A DNA stretch of 64,000 nucleotides from Pseudohongiella sp. (GTDB taxonomy: Bacteria > Pseudomonadota > Gammaproteobacteria > Pseudomonadales > Pseudohongiellaceae), in contig NZ_DRFV01000003.1 of NCBI RefSeq assembly GCF_011050365.1, positions 1-64,000 of the forward strand. The letters run 5' to 3'. Below, one piece after another: positions 35,777 through 44,329 of this stretch. A program made the translations under genes and the position numbers. Every line of letters starts with the position of its first letter. Position 1 is the stretch's first letter. The notes beneath the pieces were generated by a model. The model was not told the origin of the DNA, made no database searches, and saw nothing but the letters and a program-made list of their open reading frames with translations.

Positions 35777-37015
35777 ATGCCAGTCACCCGCTCAACCGCC
35801 AGCACCCGTCCGTCCGTCAACACCGGCCGCCGCATTCTTTTATTGAGCGCTTATGATGCATACAGTCACCAGCAGTGGCGGGACACGTTATGCGACATGT
35901 TTCCTGACGACCAGTGGACCTGCCTGAGCCTGCCACCGCGTCACTTCGCCTGGCGCGTGCGCGGCAACAGCCTGACCTGGGCATTTAACCACCGCCAGAC
36001 GCTGACTGACAACTACGACCTGCTGGTCGTGACATCACTGACCGACCTGAGCAGTCTGCGTGGTTTGGTACCGGCACTGGCGCGCTTGCCGACATTGGTT
36101 TATTTTCATGAGAATCAGTTCGTTTATCCCGCCAGACCAACCCGGGCAACGACCCCGGCAGCCGATGCCACACAACGCAGCAACCAGATCAATGCACAAA
36201 TAACCAGCCTCTACACCGCTTTGTGCGCAGATCACATTGCCTTCAACAGCGACTGGAACCGCCGCAGCTTTTTCGACGGACTCGAGTCATTGCTGAGCAA
36301 ATTGCCTGACCATGTACCGCCCGACCTGCCACAGTCCTTAAGGTCAAAATCATCTGTACTGCCAGTACCATTGCCCGATCAATTGTTTGCCGGTAGTTTT
36401 CACAATAACAGTGACACAAGGCGCCGTCACAACGTTGCAGATGACCTGCAGCTGGCCTGGAATCATCGACACGAATACGACAAAGGCCCGGAGCTCTTGC
36501 TTGCCATTGTCCGGCAGCTGGTCGGGCAAGGTTTTCCGTTTCGCATGCATCTGCTGGGGCAACGTTTTCGCGGTGAACCTGATGAGTTTCCGCAGATCCG
36601 ATCACTGCTTGCTGCCCATTATGCTCATCACAACATGACACCCGGCCTCGATGCCTGGCTGCCATCACGCGATGAATACGAGGGCGTTTTATCGAACTCT
36701 GACATCGTGTTATCCACCGCCTTGCATGACTTTCAGGGCCTATCGGTACTCGAGGCAATGGCCAGAGGATGCGTACCGCTGGCGCCCGCCGCACTGGCGT
36801 ATCCTGAGTACATCAATCCCGAGTGCCTGTATTCAGTGGCAGGACTGACCGTGGCGGAGCAGGCCGTGTCCGCTTGCGAAAAAATCACCACATGGCACCG
36901 GCAGTGGCAAAATCCCCGGACCTGCCGCCCTGACATTGATATTCGCCGGTTCAGCGCCGGGGCCATGCATGAAGCCTGGAAAACCCGCATGGAAGGTATC
37001 ATGACCGGGGCCTGA
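35777..37015 (+). CDS. DUF3524 glycosyltransferase, tRNA-queuosine mannosyltransferase family
   Basis: The protein is about 412 residues from the ATG at 35777; a GTG at 35765 is also possible. The N-terminal DUF3524 block is clear: ILLLSAYDAYSHQQWRDTL, LPPRHFAWRVRGNSLTWAF, LVVTSLTDLSSLRGLVPAL and PTLVYFHENQFVYP. A GT-B C-terminal domain follows, with NHRHEYDKGPELLLAIV and the EAMARGCVPLAP nucleotide-sugar motif. The family includes human GTDC1/QTMAN, which mannosylates queuosine in tRNA-Asp. The bacterial members are presumed tRNA-modifying glycosyltransferases. It is divergent from the acyl-CoA synthetase gene by fewer than 40 bp. Confidence 0.82.
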   Translation: MPVTRSTASTRPSVNTGRRILLLSAYDAYSHQQWRDTLCDMFPDDQWTCLSLPPRHFAWRVRGNSLTWAFNHRQTLTDNYDLLVVTSLTDLSSLRGLVPALARLPTLVYFHENQFVYPARPTRATTPAADATQRSNQINAQITSLYTALCADHIAFNSDWNRRSFFDGLESLLSKLPDHVPPDLPQSLRSKSSVLPVPLPDQLFAGSFHNNSDTRRRHNVADDLQLAWNHRHEYDKGPELLLAIVRQLVGQGFPFRMHLLGQRFRGEPDEFPQIRSLLAAHYAHHNMTPGLDAWLPSRDEYEGVLSNSDIVLSTALHDFQGLSVLEAMARGCVPLAPAALAYPEYINPECLYSVAGLTVAEQAVSACEKITTWHRQWQNPRTCRPDIDIRRFSAGAMHEAWKTRMEGIMTGA

Positions 37016-37103
37016 AAATGCTTGTCGCCACAATGCCTACACGCTAAAGTTGTGCCCATTAAAGAATCACGACAAGCAGTATCGAACGACTCGGGGAGTA
37101 TCC

Positions 37104-38171
37104 ATGCGGTTAACACACATCAAGAATCTGGCTGTATTGCTCGGCACACTGTTGCTGCCATTGACTTTGTCTGCACAGGACACAGATGAGCAGGCCACCG
37201 GTGATGAACAGAATGAGGCTGCTTTTCAGAGCTGGCTGACAGAGTTTCGCGAGGATGCGCTGGCGCGCGGCATCAGCGCCAGCACCCTCGACAGCGTGTT
37301 GCCGACGATCAGACAGCAGCGTCAGGCTGTGCAGGCTGACCGCAGTCAGGCTGAATTCGTCAATACCTATGAACGCTACCTGCGCCGGGTGAATGCATCC
37401 CGCATAGAGGCGGGCAAGGATCTGATGGCGGAGCACGGCGACATGATCCGCGAGGTCTCTGCCGGGTACGGCGTGCAGCACCGTTTCGTGGTAGCCATTC
37501 TTGGACTGGAAAGCAACTATGGCAGCTTCCCTATCACCGAACCGCTGTTCAGTGTCATTGCCACATTGGCCTTTGATGGTCGTCGGGGAGAGATGTTCCG
37601 CAATGAGCTGTATGCCGCGCTGGAGATCGTGGACAAGGGTTATGCCACGCCGGAGATGATGAAAAGTTCGTGGGCAGGCGCATTGGGCATTGTGCAGTTC
37701 ACGCCAAGCAGCTTCCTGCGCCTGGCGGTTGATCACGATGGCGATGGCCGTATCGATCTGTGGACCATGGGCCCGGACGTCATAGCATCCGTGGCCAACT
37801 ATCTGAGCTCAACCGGTTGGCGTGATGATCAGACCTGGGGCCGGGAAGTAAGCCTGCCGTCGGGTGGTGAGCAATCGTTGCCGGCACCGCAAAGCGCGGG
37901 CATGACGCCGGAGGCACAATGCCGTTCGTTTCAGAGCATGGGTGCCTGGCGTCCACTTAATGACTGGCAGCAGCTGGGTGTGCGCCGGGCCGACGGCAGT
38001 GATCTGCCGACGCGAAACCTGCCGGCGGCGCTGTTGATCGGTGATGAGGGTGACGACAAGGGCTACCTGGTGTACCGCAACTTCTGCTCCATCATGCGCT
38101 ACAACCCGGCCTTCCGCTACGCCCTCTCCGTCTCCCTGCTCGCCGATGCCATAGACGATATCCGCGACTGA
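37104..38171 (+). CDS. Lytic murein transglycosylase, MltB-like (family 3)
   Basis: The protein is about 355 residues from the ATG at 37104, which has a GGGGAG ribosome-binding site. A signal peptide (to LSAQD) precedes a family 3 lytic transglycosylase domain. It contains the catalytic Glu in GLESNYGSFP, WAGALGIVQFTPSSF, DGDGRIDLWTMGPDVIASVANYL and, near the end, the C-terminal peptidoglycan-contact region YLVYRNFCSIMRYN. There is no lipobox, so it is soluble or secreted rather than a lipoprotein. It cleaves glycan strands of peptidoglycan with anhydro-muramic acid formation. Confidence 0.9.
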   Translation: MRLTHIKNLAVLLGTLLLPLTLSAQDTDEQATGDEQNEAAFQSWLTEFREDALARGISASTLDSVLPTIRQQRQAVQADRSQAEFVNTYERYLRRVNASRIEAGKDLMAEHGDMIREVSAGYGVQHRFVVAILGLESNYGSFPITEPLFSVIATLAFDGRRGEMFRNELYAALEIVDKGYATPEMMKSSWAGALGIVQFTPSSFLRLAVDHDGDGRIDLWTMGPDVIASVANYLSSTGWRDDQTWGREVSLPSGGEQSLPAPQSAGMTPEAQCRSFQSMGAWRPLNDWQQLGVRRADGSDLPTRNLPAALLIGDEGDDKGYLVYRNFCSIMRYNPAFRYALSVSLLADAIDDIRD

Positions 38172-38248
38172 CGTCCCGGTCTATTTCGTAAGATAATGCT
38201 CCGTTCGGCCATATACGGTTAGAAGATTTCGATGGGGACGCAGGCCGA

Positions 38249-38400
38249 GCTTGGGTATCGTCTTCCGGAGACGCCCGTGAACCTTATCTGACCGCCATGG
38301 AGGGCGGAAATGCAGGTTTTGCAGGAGCAAAAACCGGCCCTGGGGGGCTCGGTGACAACCGTCCAAGGGTTGTCAACGCTCCTCCAGACGATACCCAAGC
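38249..38400. repeat. Palindromic intergenic element A (152 bp, 15-bp perfect end repeats)
   Basis: GCTTGGGTATCGTCT (38249-38263) is repeated inverted at 38386-38400. Between the arms lie two inner hairpins: CCGCC/GGCGG near 38291, and GACAACC/GGTTGTC at about 38354-38374. Read on the minus strand, the interior contains CGAGCCCCCCAGGG and GGTTCACGGGCGTCT. The same blocks occur in the same order on the plus strand in element B. No coding sequence is present. The element follows the MltB-like gene by 77 bp. Confidence 0.75.
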
Positions 38401-38492
38401 CCGGCCAGCTCGTGCCAGATTCTACTATCAATGGGCATCATCAGACTTCGCATTCGCAAGATCTTAATTGCCAGAATCCTGCACGAGCACTT

Positions 38493-38601
38493 CGGGTGGT
38501 GGGTGGCGGCTTGAGTAGCGTATGCGACCCTTGGACGGTCGCATCCGAGCCCCCCAGGGATGGGTTCACGGGCGTCTACGAAAGCCGCCACCCACCACCC
38601 G
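38493..38601. repeat. Palindromic intergenic element B (109 bp, 20-bp perfect end repeats)
   Basis: CGGGTGGTGGGTGGCGGCTT (38493-38512) and its exact inverse at 38582-38601 flank a 69-bp interior. The interior has a hairpin (GCGACC/GGTCGC around CTTGGAC), then CGAGCCCCCCAGGG, then GGTTCACGGGCGTCT. It shares this core, in opposite orientation, with element A, while the outer arms differ. No transposase or target duplication is evident. It resembles a non-autonomous or REP-like element family. Confidence 0.75.
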
Positions 38602-38630
38602 GAGGGCGTCCAGAAAAGTTTTTTAGATAG

Positions 38631-38658
38631 TTAGCGGTTAGCGGTTAGCGGTTAGCGG
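38631..38658. repeat. 7-bp microsatellite TTAGCGG, four copies
   Basis: TTAGCGG is repeated four times without interruption, 5 bp before the end of the MltD-like gene on the minus strand. A T-rich stretch (GTTTTTTAG) precedes it at about 38619-38627. The copy number is a possible site of slippage. No function is evident. Confidence 0.9.
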
Positions 38659-38662
38659 AAAA

Positions 38663-40897
38663 TCAGACATCATCGTCGCGTGAAACGACCGGGAAAACGA
38701 TTTCCTGCCCGACGCGCACACGACTGAAATCCAGCCCCGGATTGTACTGCCGCAACAACCACAACGGCACCGAATAACGCTGCCTCGCTATGCTCGCAAT
38801 ATTCTCATTCACCGCCAGCTCATGACGCGCCAGATCCTGAATACGGTAATTGCGGAAAAAATTCTCCTGCTGCGCTACATGGAACTGCCGACGACGCAGT
38901 TCAAACTCATCCTGATCGATCTGACTGAAGTCCAGACGTAGCCGCTCGCCAATGATCAAAGGTTGACCGAAGCTCAACCGGTTGAGGTTGCGCAGTGATT
39001 GTGTCGGTATATCCAGCCAGTCAGCAAAGTGACCAAGGGTTTCCGAGGCCTGAATTTCAACAGTCGCGTTACTGCCCACCGAATAGTCTGACGGATCTGC
39101 TGACAGCGCTCGTATTGCCAGCTCATTACCTGCGCTGACGCTCAGATCCGGCTCTACAGCCAGGTCATCTGCCGCTTCGTCCGACATGACCTGCACCACC
39201 AACCGATCGCCATGGATTTGCGCATCATATTGCGGCGGCCCCATCAGGCCAGAACCCGATGCATCAGCGGTCTGCGGCAATACCACCGGCTCATCTATGG
39301 TTCGTTGATCCACCGCCGAATTGTAAGCTGCTGTTGTCAGTTGCGGCTCATCACCGGTGGGTATCCGCAGCGCCTGACCGGCATAAATACGATGCGGGTC
39401 CGTGATCCCGTTCAAGCGCAGAATATCCGACTCACTGACACCCATCTGCGCCGCAATCAGCGACAACGTGTCGCCGGCACGAACACTGTAGCTGCCATCT
39501 GCTGTGGCCACTGCAGGCTGCAGCTCTGGCGTGGATGCCTCTGACGGACCTGACGCGAGGGTCTGTGTCGCCATATTGGTATCATGTGGCAGCAGCAGCG
39601 TTTGCCCGATCTGGATACGATGCTGATTGTCGAGTTGATTTAATGCCACCAACTGGCCAATGGACGTATCAAAGCGACCGGCAATGGCAGACAGGCTGTC
39701 GCCACGCTGTACAACGTAATTCACATCCGGGGTCTGATAGGCAAACATCTGTTCCGCCGGGATACGCTCAATCAGGGTCGCCAGCGGCGCATCAATCGAG
39801 TTCCGTTGCACTTTGACGGTGTAGCCTCGCGGGATACGTTTGCCACCCTGCCACACTACCGGCCGCAATGCCGGATTATCAAACCGCAGTTGTTCCAGCG
39901 TCACACCCATGGACCTTGCCAGCGTATCCGCTTCGATATAGGCCTCCAGCTCGAACTCATCATATTCCGGCGCCGCGTCCAGATGCAGCAACCCGAACAG
40001 CGCCTGCGCCCGGCGCTCGACATCCAGCACCGCGAGGAACTGTGGATAGAAGTTGCGCGACGCGAAGCCAAACGCACGACCGTCATAGTTGGCGATAATA
40101 TCCTCAATCCGGTTGCTGCCGACTTCACGCACGGCACGCGCCAGGCCGCCGGCGCCATGGTTATAGGCCGTCAATGCCAGCGGCCACTGGCCCAGCAGAT
40201 TGTAATTGTATTCCAGCAGACTCATTGCCGCATGCGTGGCAACATAGGGATCCATGCGCTCATCCACAACATTGTCGATACGCATGAAGCGTTGCCCGGT
40301 CGCACGGATGAACTGCCACATGCCGGCAGCATTGGCATGCGAATAAGCGCCGGGATGAAAAGAGGATTCAACATGCGGCAAGGCGCCGAGCTCAACCGGC
40401 AAACCGCGCTCGGTGGCTATCCGGTTGATGTGCTCGCGGTAGGCACCAGAACGAATCAGGCCTTCCACAAACCGGTCGGATTGCCCCAGCTGAAAGCGCA
40501 CATTGTTCGCCGCTGCGGCTAACTCTGTGTTACTGACACCGGCCGGCCAGGCATCCAGGGTTTGTTGCTGGGTCAGGGTCAGATCGGTGCGTTTGCCCGT
40601 CGCCAGCACCTGCAGATCTTCGACGATGCGGTTGCGAAACTGTTCGATCTCCCGGCGATTATAGTCGACCTTGCGGTAGACCACGGCCAGATTGCGGGCA
40701 TCGTGCAAAAACCCGCTGTCAGTATCGACTTCAGTATATACACGCGTCCAGAAACCGATGGCCGGCTCCAGTTCTGCTGGTCTGGGCAACGCCTCAGACT
40801 GAGCCTGGACCGGGCCTGCCGACAGCGACAGCAAGCCCAGCAGGCCTAAAAAACACCCTAAAGCATATCGATGCAGGCTTGTTTTTATCATCAGCAT
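38663..40897 (-). CDS. mltD: MltD-like lytic transglycosylase with LysM repeats
   Basis: The protein is about 744 residues from the ATG at 40897 (or 40891). A signal peptide ends near GPVQAQ; I see no lipobox Cys. The SLT family 1 domain at about 160-330 has the catalytic Glu in LPHVESSFHPGAYSHANAAG, then GMWQFIRATG and AYNHGAGGLARAV. Two good LysM repeats (YVVQRGDSLSAIAGRF, YSVRAGDTLSLIAAQMG) and two weaker ones near residues 620 and 700 bind peptidoglycan. E. coli MltD has about 450 residues with two LysM, so this is an enlarged form. It is a periplasmic murein-cleaving enzyme. Confidence 0.9.
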   Translation of the reverse strand: MLMIKTSLHRYALGCFLGLLGLLSLSAGPVQAQSEALPRPAELEPAIGFWTRVYTEVDTDSGFLHDARNLAVVYRKVDYNRREIEQFRNRIVEDLQVLATGKRTDLTLTQQQTLDAWPAGVSNTELAAAANNVRFQLGQSDRFVEGLIRSGAYREHINRIATERGLPVELGALPHVESSFHPGAYSHANAAGMWQFIRATGQRFMRIDNVVDERMDPYVATHAAMSLLEYNYNLLGQWPLALTAYNHGAGGLARAVREVGSNRIEDIIANYDGRAFGFASRNFYPQFLAVLDVERRAQALFGLLHLDAAPEYDEFELEAYIEADTLARSMGVTLEQLRFDNPALRPVVWQGGKRIPRGYTVKVQRNSIDAPLATLIERIPAEQMFAYQTPDVNYVVQRGDSLSAIAGRFDTSIGQLVALNQLDNQHRIQIGQTLLLPHDTNMATQTLASGPSEASTPELQPAVATADGSYSVRAGDTLSLIAAQMGVSESDILRLNGITDPHRIYAGQALRIPTGDEPQLTTAAYNSAVDQRTIDEPVVLPQTADASGSGLMGPPQYDAQIHGDRLVVQVMSDEAADDLAVEPDLSVSAGNELAIRALSADPSDYSVGSNATVEIQASETLGHFADWLDIPTQSLRNLNRLSFGQPLIIGERLRLDFSQIDQDEFELRRRQFHVAQQENFFRNYRIQDLARHELAVNENIASIARQRYSVPLWLLRQYNPGLDFSRVRVGQEIVFPVVSRDDDV

Positions 40898-41113
40898 AAT
40901 CCACAAAACTCTCAGAACGGTCGACAAAATGCTAAATCGGGCAACTGTCAATCAATCCAGTCGCCGACTATAGATACAAGATAGCGGGTAGACAAATACA
41001 TTATTGCCTGATCTTGCCCGCGCCAACGCACCCTGTCAACTCCAGCCAGCGCCCGGGAGATTATGAACTCGCAGTCCCGCGCCGGATATTCGCGCACAGG
41101 ATATTGTCAGCAA

Positions 41114-42343
41114 TCAAAGCGAATATCTGACACTGATGACGGTATGGGCCTGCTGCGCGTCGAAACCCGAGAAAGCAGGATTCTCGGCATTCTGTGCAAA
41201 AACGTTGGACGAGACCAGCATCTCGAAGTGGGCGCTGACCTGCCATGCAAGCTCAACATCCAGCTCGAACCTGTCGATCACCACTGGCGTGTTCTGTATT
41301 TCGGTTTTGTTGTAGCTGGGCCCCATTCTCAGGGACATATTCGGGGACAATGACCATGCACCACCCAAAAAGATGGTCTCATCAAAAATACCACCCGAAT
41401 TAGGAATATTGGTTTCATGGAAGCTTCTGTCAGCAGAAAAAACCAGTGTAAGGTTGTCACTCGCAGTATAGTTCAACCTGCCGCTGCCCACCCAGGCCTT
41501 CTCGATATCGGGTATTGTTGCGCTTTTGAAGCGTTGCGTGAACCGGAAGATATCCACATCACCCGAAAAACTGCCAATCTGATACTCAGCCCCGACACCA
41601 TAACGATTCTCGTCGGAATTGCGATTCGCCAGTGTCGGTGAAGTCCTAGATTCGTATCTGACAGACTGAGTGCCACCAAACAGGAAAGCCCTTCCCCAGC
41701 CGAAGTGACGGCCTGCCAGCAGGATATAATCGCGCTCCGACCGGTCAAGAGCGTCACTCTCAAACCCCGTTGTTGTCCGGGACTCGACCTCGTCATTGCG
41801 ACCCATGATATTGGCGAAGTAACGGGAATTGTCGATTTCGAAAATTGCTTCGACGCGCTGGTTTTGCTGCACACCGCTGGTAAAATTGTTGAGCTGCTCC
41901 GATTGGCTTTTTCCCAGTATGTCCTCTTCATTGATGACCAGCAGACGCAGGTTGGTCATCTCGGAGGTCACGAAACGACCAAAAACGGTCGCATTGGTCA
42001 CGTCCAGATCCATATCCTGATAGGCATCATCGCGAAAATCCTGCGTGAAATGTTCCAGCGTACCGATAATCAGGTGGCGCTCTGCGCTCGACGTCACTGA
42101 GGTCGACAACCCCAGCTGGGTCGCTTCGGAACTCAGGTGGCTCGCATCCCGATAGACATTATTCGTTGTCATCAGGCCGGCGGTCACGTCGGCGTTAAGA
42201 TGAAGTGAACCCAGCGCCCTGCCTTCTGGTTGCGGAAAACCGGCCGGAACCGGAATATCCTGAAAATGAGCACTTTGTGCGCTCACACTTTGCGCCAGAC
42301 CAATCAGCAATGGCACAAATACGGCTTTGAAGGGTGATTTCAT
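41114..42343 (-). CDS. Outer-membrane beta-barrel protein, unknown function
   Basis: The protein is about 409 residues from the ATG at 42343. Alternative starts reach 42388. A signal peptide ends in SVSAQ. The mature protein is almost entirely amphipathic beta strands with short turns, ending in an aromatic-hydrophobic strand (HTVISVRYSL). This fits the BBP2-like outer-membrane barrel proteins often found with exopolysaccharide or exosortase loci, but none of those genes are here. The substrate is unknown. It is transcribed in the same direction as MltD, 216 bp upstream of it. Confidence 0.7.
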   Translation of the reverse strand: MKSPFKAVFVPLLIGLAQSVSAQSAHFQDIPVPAGFPQPEGRALGSLHLNADVTAGLMTTNNVYRDASHLSSEATQLGLSTSVTSSAERHLIIGTLEHFTQDFRDDAYQDMDLDVTNATVFGRFVTSEMTNLRLLVINEEDILGKSQSEQLNNFTSGVQQNQRVEAIFEIDNSRYFANIMGRNDEVESRTTTGFESDALDRSERDYILLAGRHFGWGRAFLFGGTQSVRYESRTSPTLANRNSDENRYGVGAEYQIGSFSGDVDIFRFTQRFKSATIPDIEKAWVGSGRLNYTASDNLTLVFSADRSFHETNIPNSGGIFDETIFLGGAWSLSPNMSLRMGPSYNKTEIQNTPVVIDRFELDVELAWQVSAHFEMLVSSNVFAQNAENPAFSGFDAQQAHTVISVRYSL

Positions 42344-42421
42344 GAAATATACGGCCTCTCGGGACATTCTCGGTAGAGGAAAAGACAAGGGATCCGGCAG
42401 GACACAGTCAAAAGCGCCTGT

Positions 42422-42603
42422 TCAGGTACTTTTTTTCACCGGTGCAGGTGAGGATACCAGCAGCACCAATCCCACTATGACAGGGGAAACAAGCAATGAG
42501 AAAGTAAATACGCCGGAAACCCGATGGCACGATTTCGCCCCAAAAAACCGACAACGGCACTCACACAGACATAGATTATGAGTAAAAGCGGGTCAAACAT
42601 CAT
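42422..42603 (-). pseudogene. Small membrane protein gene broken by a single-base frameshift
   Basis: An ATG at 42603 with a GGAG ribosome-binding site 8 nt upstream opens a frame. It encodes MMFDPLLLIIYVCVSAVVGF, then LGRNRAIGF, and then runs into a stop. Shifting frame at the GGGTTTCC run (42515-42522) restores a second hydrophobic helix (SGVFTFSLLVSPVIVGLVLL) and a sensible end (SSPAPVKKST) at 42422. One base is missing at this point. The joined protein would be about 60 residues, with two helices around a GRNRxIGF loop typical of short two-pass proteins. It is either a real pseudogene or a sequencing error. Confidence 0.65.
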
Positions 42604-42640
42604 TGTCCAGACTCCATGCAAGCACAGTAATTGAACAGCA

Positions 42641-42669
42641 AACTGCCCTGTACAAGGTACAGGGCAGTT
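42641..42669 (-). terminator. Perfect 13-bp hairpin downstream of the DUF697 gene
   Basis: AACTGCCCTGTAC (42641-42653) pairs exactly with GTACAGGGCAGTT (42657-42669) around a 3-nt loop. It lies 64 bp past the DUF697 stop and 37 bp before the start of the frameshifted gene. The following T-run on the minus strand is short (TTTGCTGTT). It is most likely the terminator of the DUF697 gene. Confidence 0.6.
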
Positions 42670-42733
42670 GTCATCACACGACAGCCTTCAGAAATGCTGG
42701 CCGCCTGGCGCAAGCCGCCAGACACAAGCCAAA

Positions 42734-43234
42734 TCAGGCCTTGGCAGTTTTGGCAGTAAACTCGTTCTTCAGGTCGTCTTTTACCTTGTCGACGTCAAAG
42801 TTCGACAGCGTGCCGCCACCTTCAAAGTGATTAACAAAAACTTTTCCCACCGCATACGTCGCCGCTGCACCCAGGGCACCCATGCTTACACCACCGGCAA
42901 AAGAACCCAGACCAGGGATAATCTTGACCGTTGTAAAAGCAAACGGCGCCGCAAGGCCTGCCGTTGTCAGTGTACCCAGCAGAGTTGCAACTGTGGTCTT
43001 GATGGCTTCCTGCTTAACAGTTTTACCGTAAAGACGTGTCAGATCGCTGACCATTTTTACCTGGACGGCAGCGAGCCCGGCAAGATCGACGTAAGGCACC
43101 GGTATGAAACCCGCCGCAGCGCTCCACTTGCATTTGTTGGAAATAATTGCTGACGCCTGGTCCAGGCGTTCCGCTTTCTCAGCCATTTGCGCTTCTGTCT
43201 CGGTATCGATGTCGGTTTCGGTCTTGGTAGCCAC
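42734..43234 (-). CDS. DUF697 family membrane-associated protein
   Basis: This encodes 166 residues from a GTG start with an AGGAG ribosome-binding site. A Thr/Glu-rich N-terminal tail precedes the DUF697 core, which has two hydrophobic hairpin segments. The first is SAAAGFIPVPYVDLAGLAAV; the second is the Gly/Ala-rich LGSFAGGVSMGALGAAATYAVG. DUF697 proteins are often fused to or beside GTPases or TerB-like proteins; neither is found here. Function is unknown. A strong hairpin follows the gene, so it is probably monocistronic. Confidence 0.75.
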   Translation of the reverse strand: MATKTETDIDTETEAQMAEKAERLDQASAIISNKCKWSAAAGFIPVPYVDLAGLAAVQVKMVSDLTRLYGKTVKQEAIKTTVATLLGTLTTAGLAAPFAFTTVKIIPGLGSFAGGVSMGALGAAATYAVGKVFVNHFEGGGTLSNFDVDKVKDDLKNEFTAKTAKA

Positions 43235-43405
43235 GTTACACTCCTTATGAAATAATTTGCTGGTTAACTGTCAATTGGGCGACCGCACTTTCTCTTTCGG
43301 CCGCTTCTGTAACTTTGGGACGCTTTTATCGAATTTGGCGCAGGCCAGAATGCTAATCCAGCATATATTCCTTATTGCACTCTGTGCTACCCAAGTATCC
43401 TAAAT

Positions 43406-44326
43406 TTAAACCCGGGATTCAAGTTCTTTCTCTATTCGTGTAACGCCGGTTTCACTTGCTGCATTTTGAATGAATTGTGCGATCAGGGCAGCACTTTTAA
43501 CCGGATTATCCAGCATCACAGCATGCCCTGCCCTGGGCACAACAGAGAGTAAGCCGCGATCACCCAGCACCTGCACCATCTTCAATGCCAACGAATGCTC
43601 GAGAATCGACGATGCCTGACCACGAACTATGTGAACCGGCAGCGTAAGCGCACCAAGTGCTCTCCATAGCCGCACGCTCAACTCCCCTTTTTCCTTGTCC
43701 AGGCGCCGGAACTCCGGACTTTTATGCCAGATGCCGGGCGTGAAAGCCGGATCGGTCTTGGTCATGAGCCTGCCCCGCTTAACACGCAAGCCAAAACTGG
43801 CGAGACGGGCCAGCGCCTCGGTGTCCGCCATCACGTAAATACGCGCCAGACAATCAAGGTATGCCTGAACATCGGCGTGATGTTCAGGCAACTGCATGAC
43901 ATCATTGACCAGTCGTTCTCCTGCCTCCGGACTGACCTCCGGGCCGGCATCAACAATCGTGAGCGAGGTCACCGAATGATGCATTGATTCCAGTGCCAGA
44001 ATCGCTACTCTGGCACCCAGGGAATGACCCACGATATGCACTGTGGCATCGCCCAGACTTACCAGAAAGTCCTGCAAATCTTCGGCGAGCTGCCAGTGTG
44101 AATACTTCCGCGCCGGGTCCCAGTCCGAATCCCCATGCCCGCGCTGATCCAGCGCCAACACATGATGCTTCGCCTGCAACGCCCCGACCAGCCCATCCCA
44201 TACATGTGCATCGTTGGTAAAACCATGCAGCAGAATGCAATAGCTGGCACTTTCCGCTTGTGTGCAGGGATGGCTGAGGTAGTGTAACCGCAGGCCATCC
44301 CTGGCCCGGAAAAATCGACTTTGCAT
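43406..44326 (-). CDS. Alpha/beta hydrolase, last gene of the NRPS operon
   Basis: This encodes 306 residues without a signal peptide. Oxyanion loop LLHGFTNDAHVWD, DQRGHGDSDWDP, nucleophile elbow VGHSLGAR (Ser), acidic residue in IVDAGPE or the later loop, and catalytic His in PRAGHAVMLDNP are present. It begins 3 nt after the serine hydrolase stop, so it belongs to the NRPS operon. In that context it might act as an external thioesterase that releases or proofreads T-bound chains. It is longer than typical type II thioesterases (about 240 residues), and its sequence is closer to general esterases or epoxide hydrolases, so this role is only a hypothesis. Confidence 0.8.
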   Translation of the reverse strand: MQSRFFRARDGLRLHYLSHPCTQAESASYCILLHGFTNDAHVWDGLVGALQAKHHVLALDQRGHGDSDWDPARKYSHWQLAEDLQDFLVSLGDATVHIVGHSLGARVAILALESMHHSVTSLTIVDAGPEVSPEAGERLVNDVMQLPEHHADVQAYLDCLARIYVMADTEALARLASFGLRVKRGRLMTKTDPAFTPGIWHKSPEFRRLDKEKGELSVRLWRALGALTLPVHIVRGQASSILEHSLALKMVQVLGDRGLLSVVPRAGHAVMLDNPVKSAALIAQFIQNAASETGVTRIEKELESRV

Positions 44327-44329
44327 GCT

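Noticed and set aside
38493-38601. An insertion sequence or CRISPR-type array
   Set aside because: The element has no transposase frame and no target duplication that I can see, and there are no regularly spaced direct repeats.
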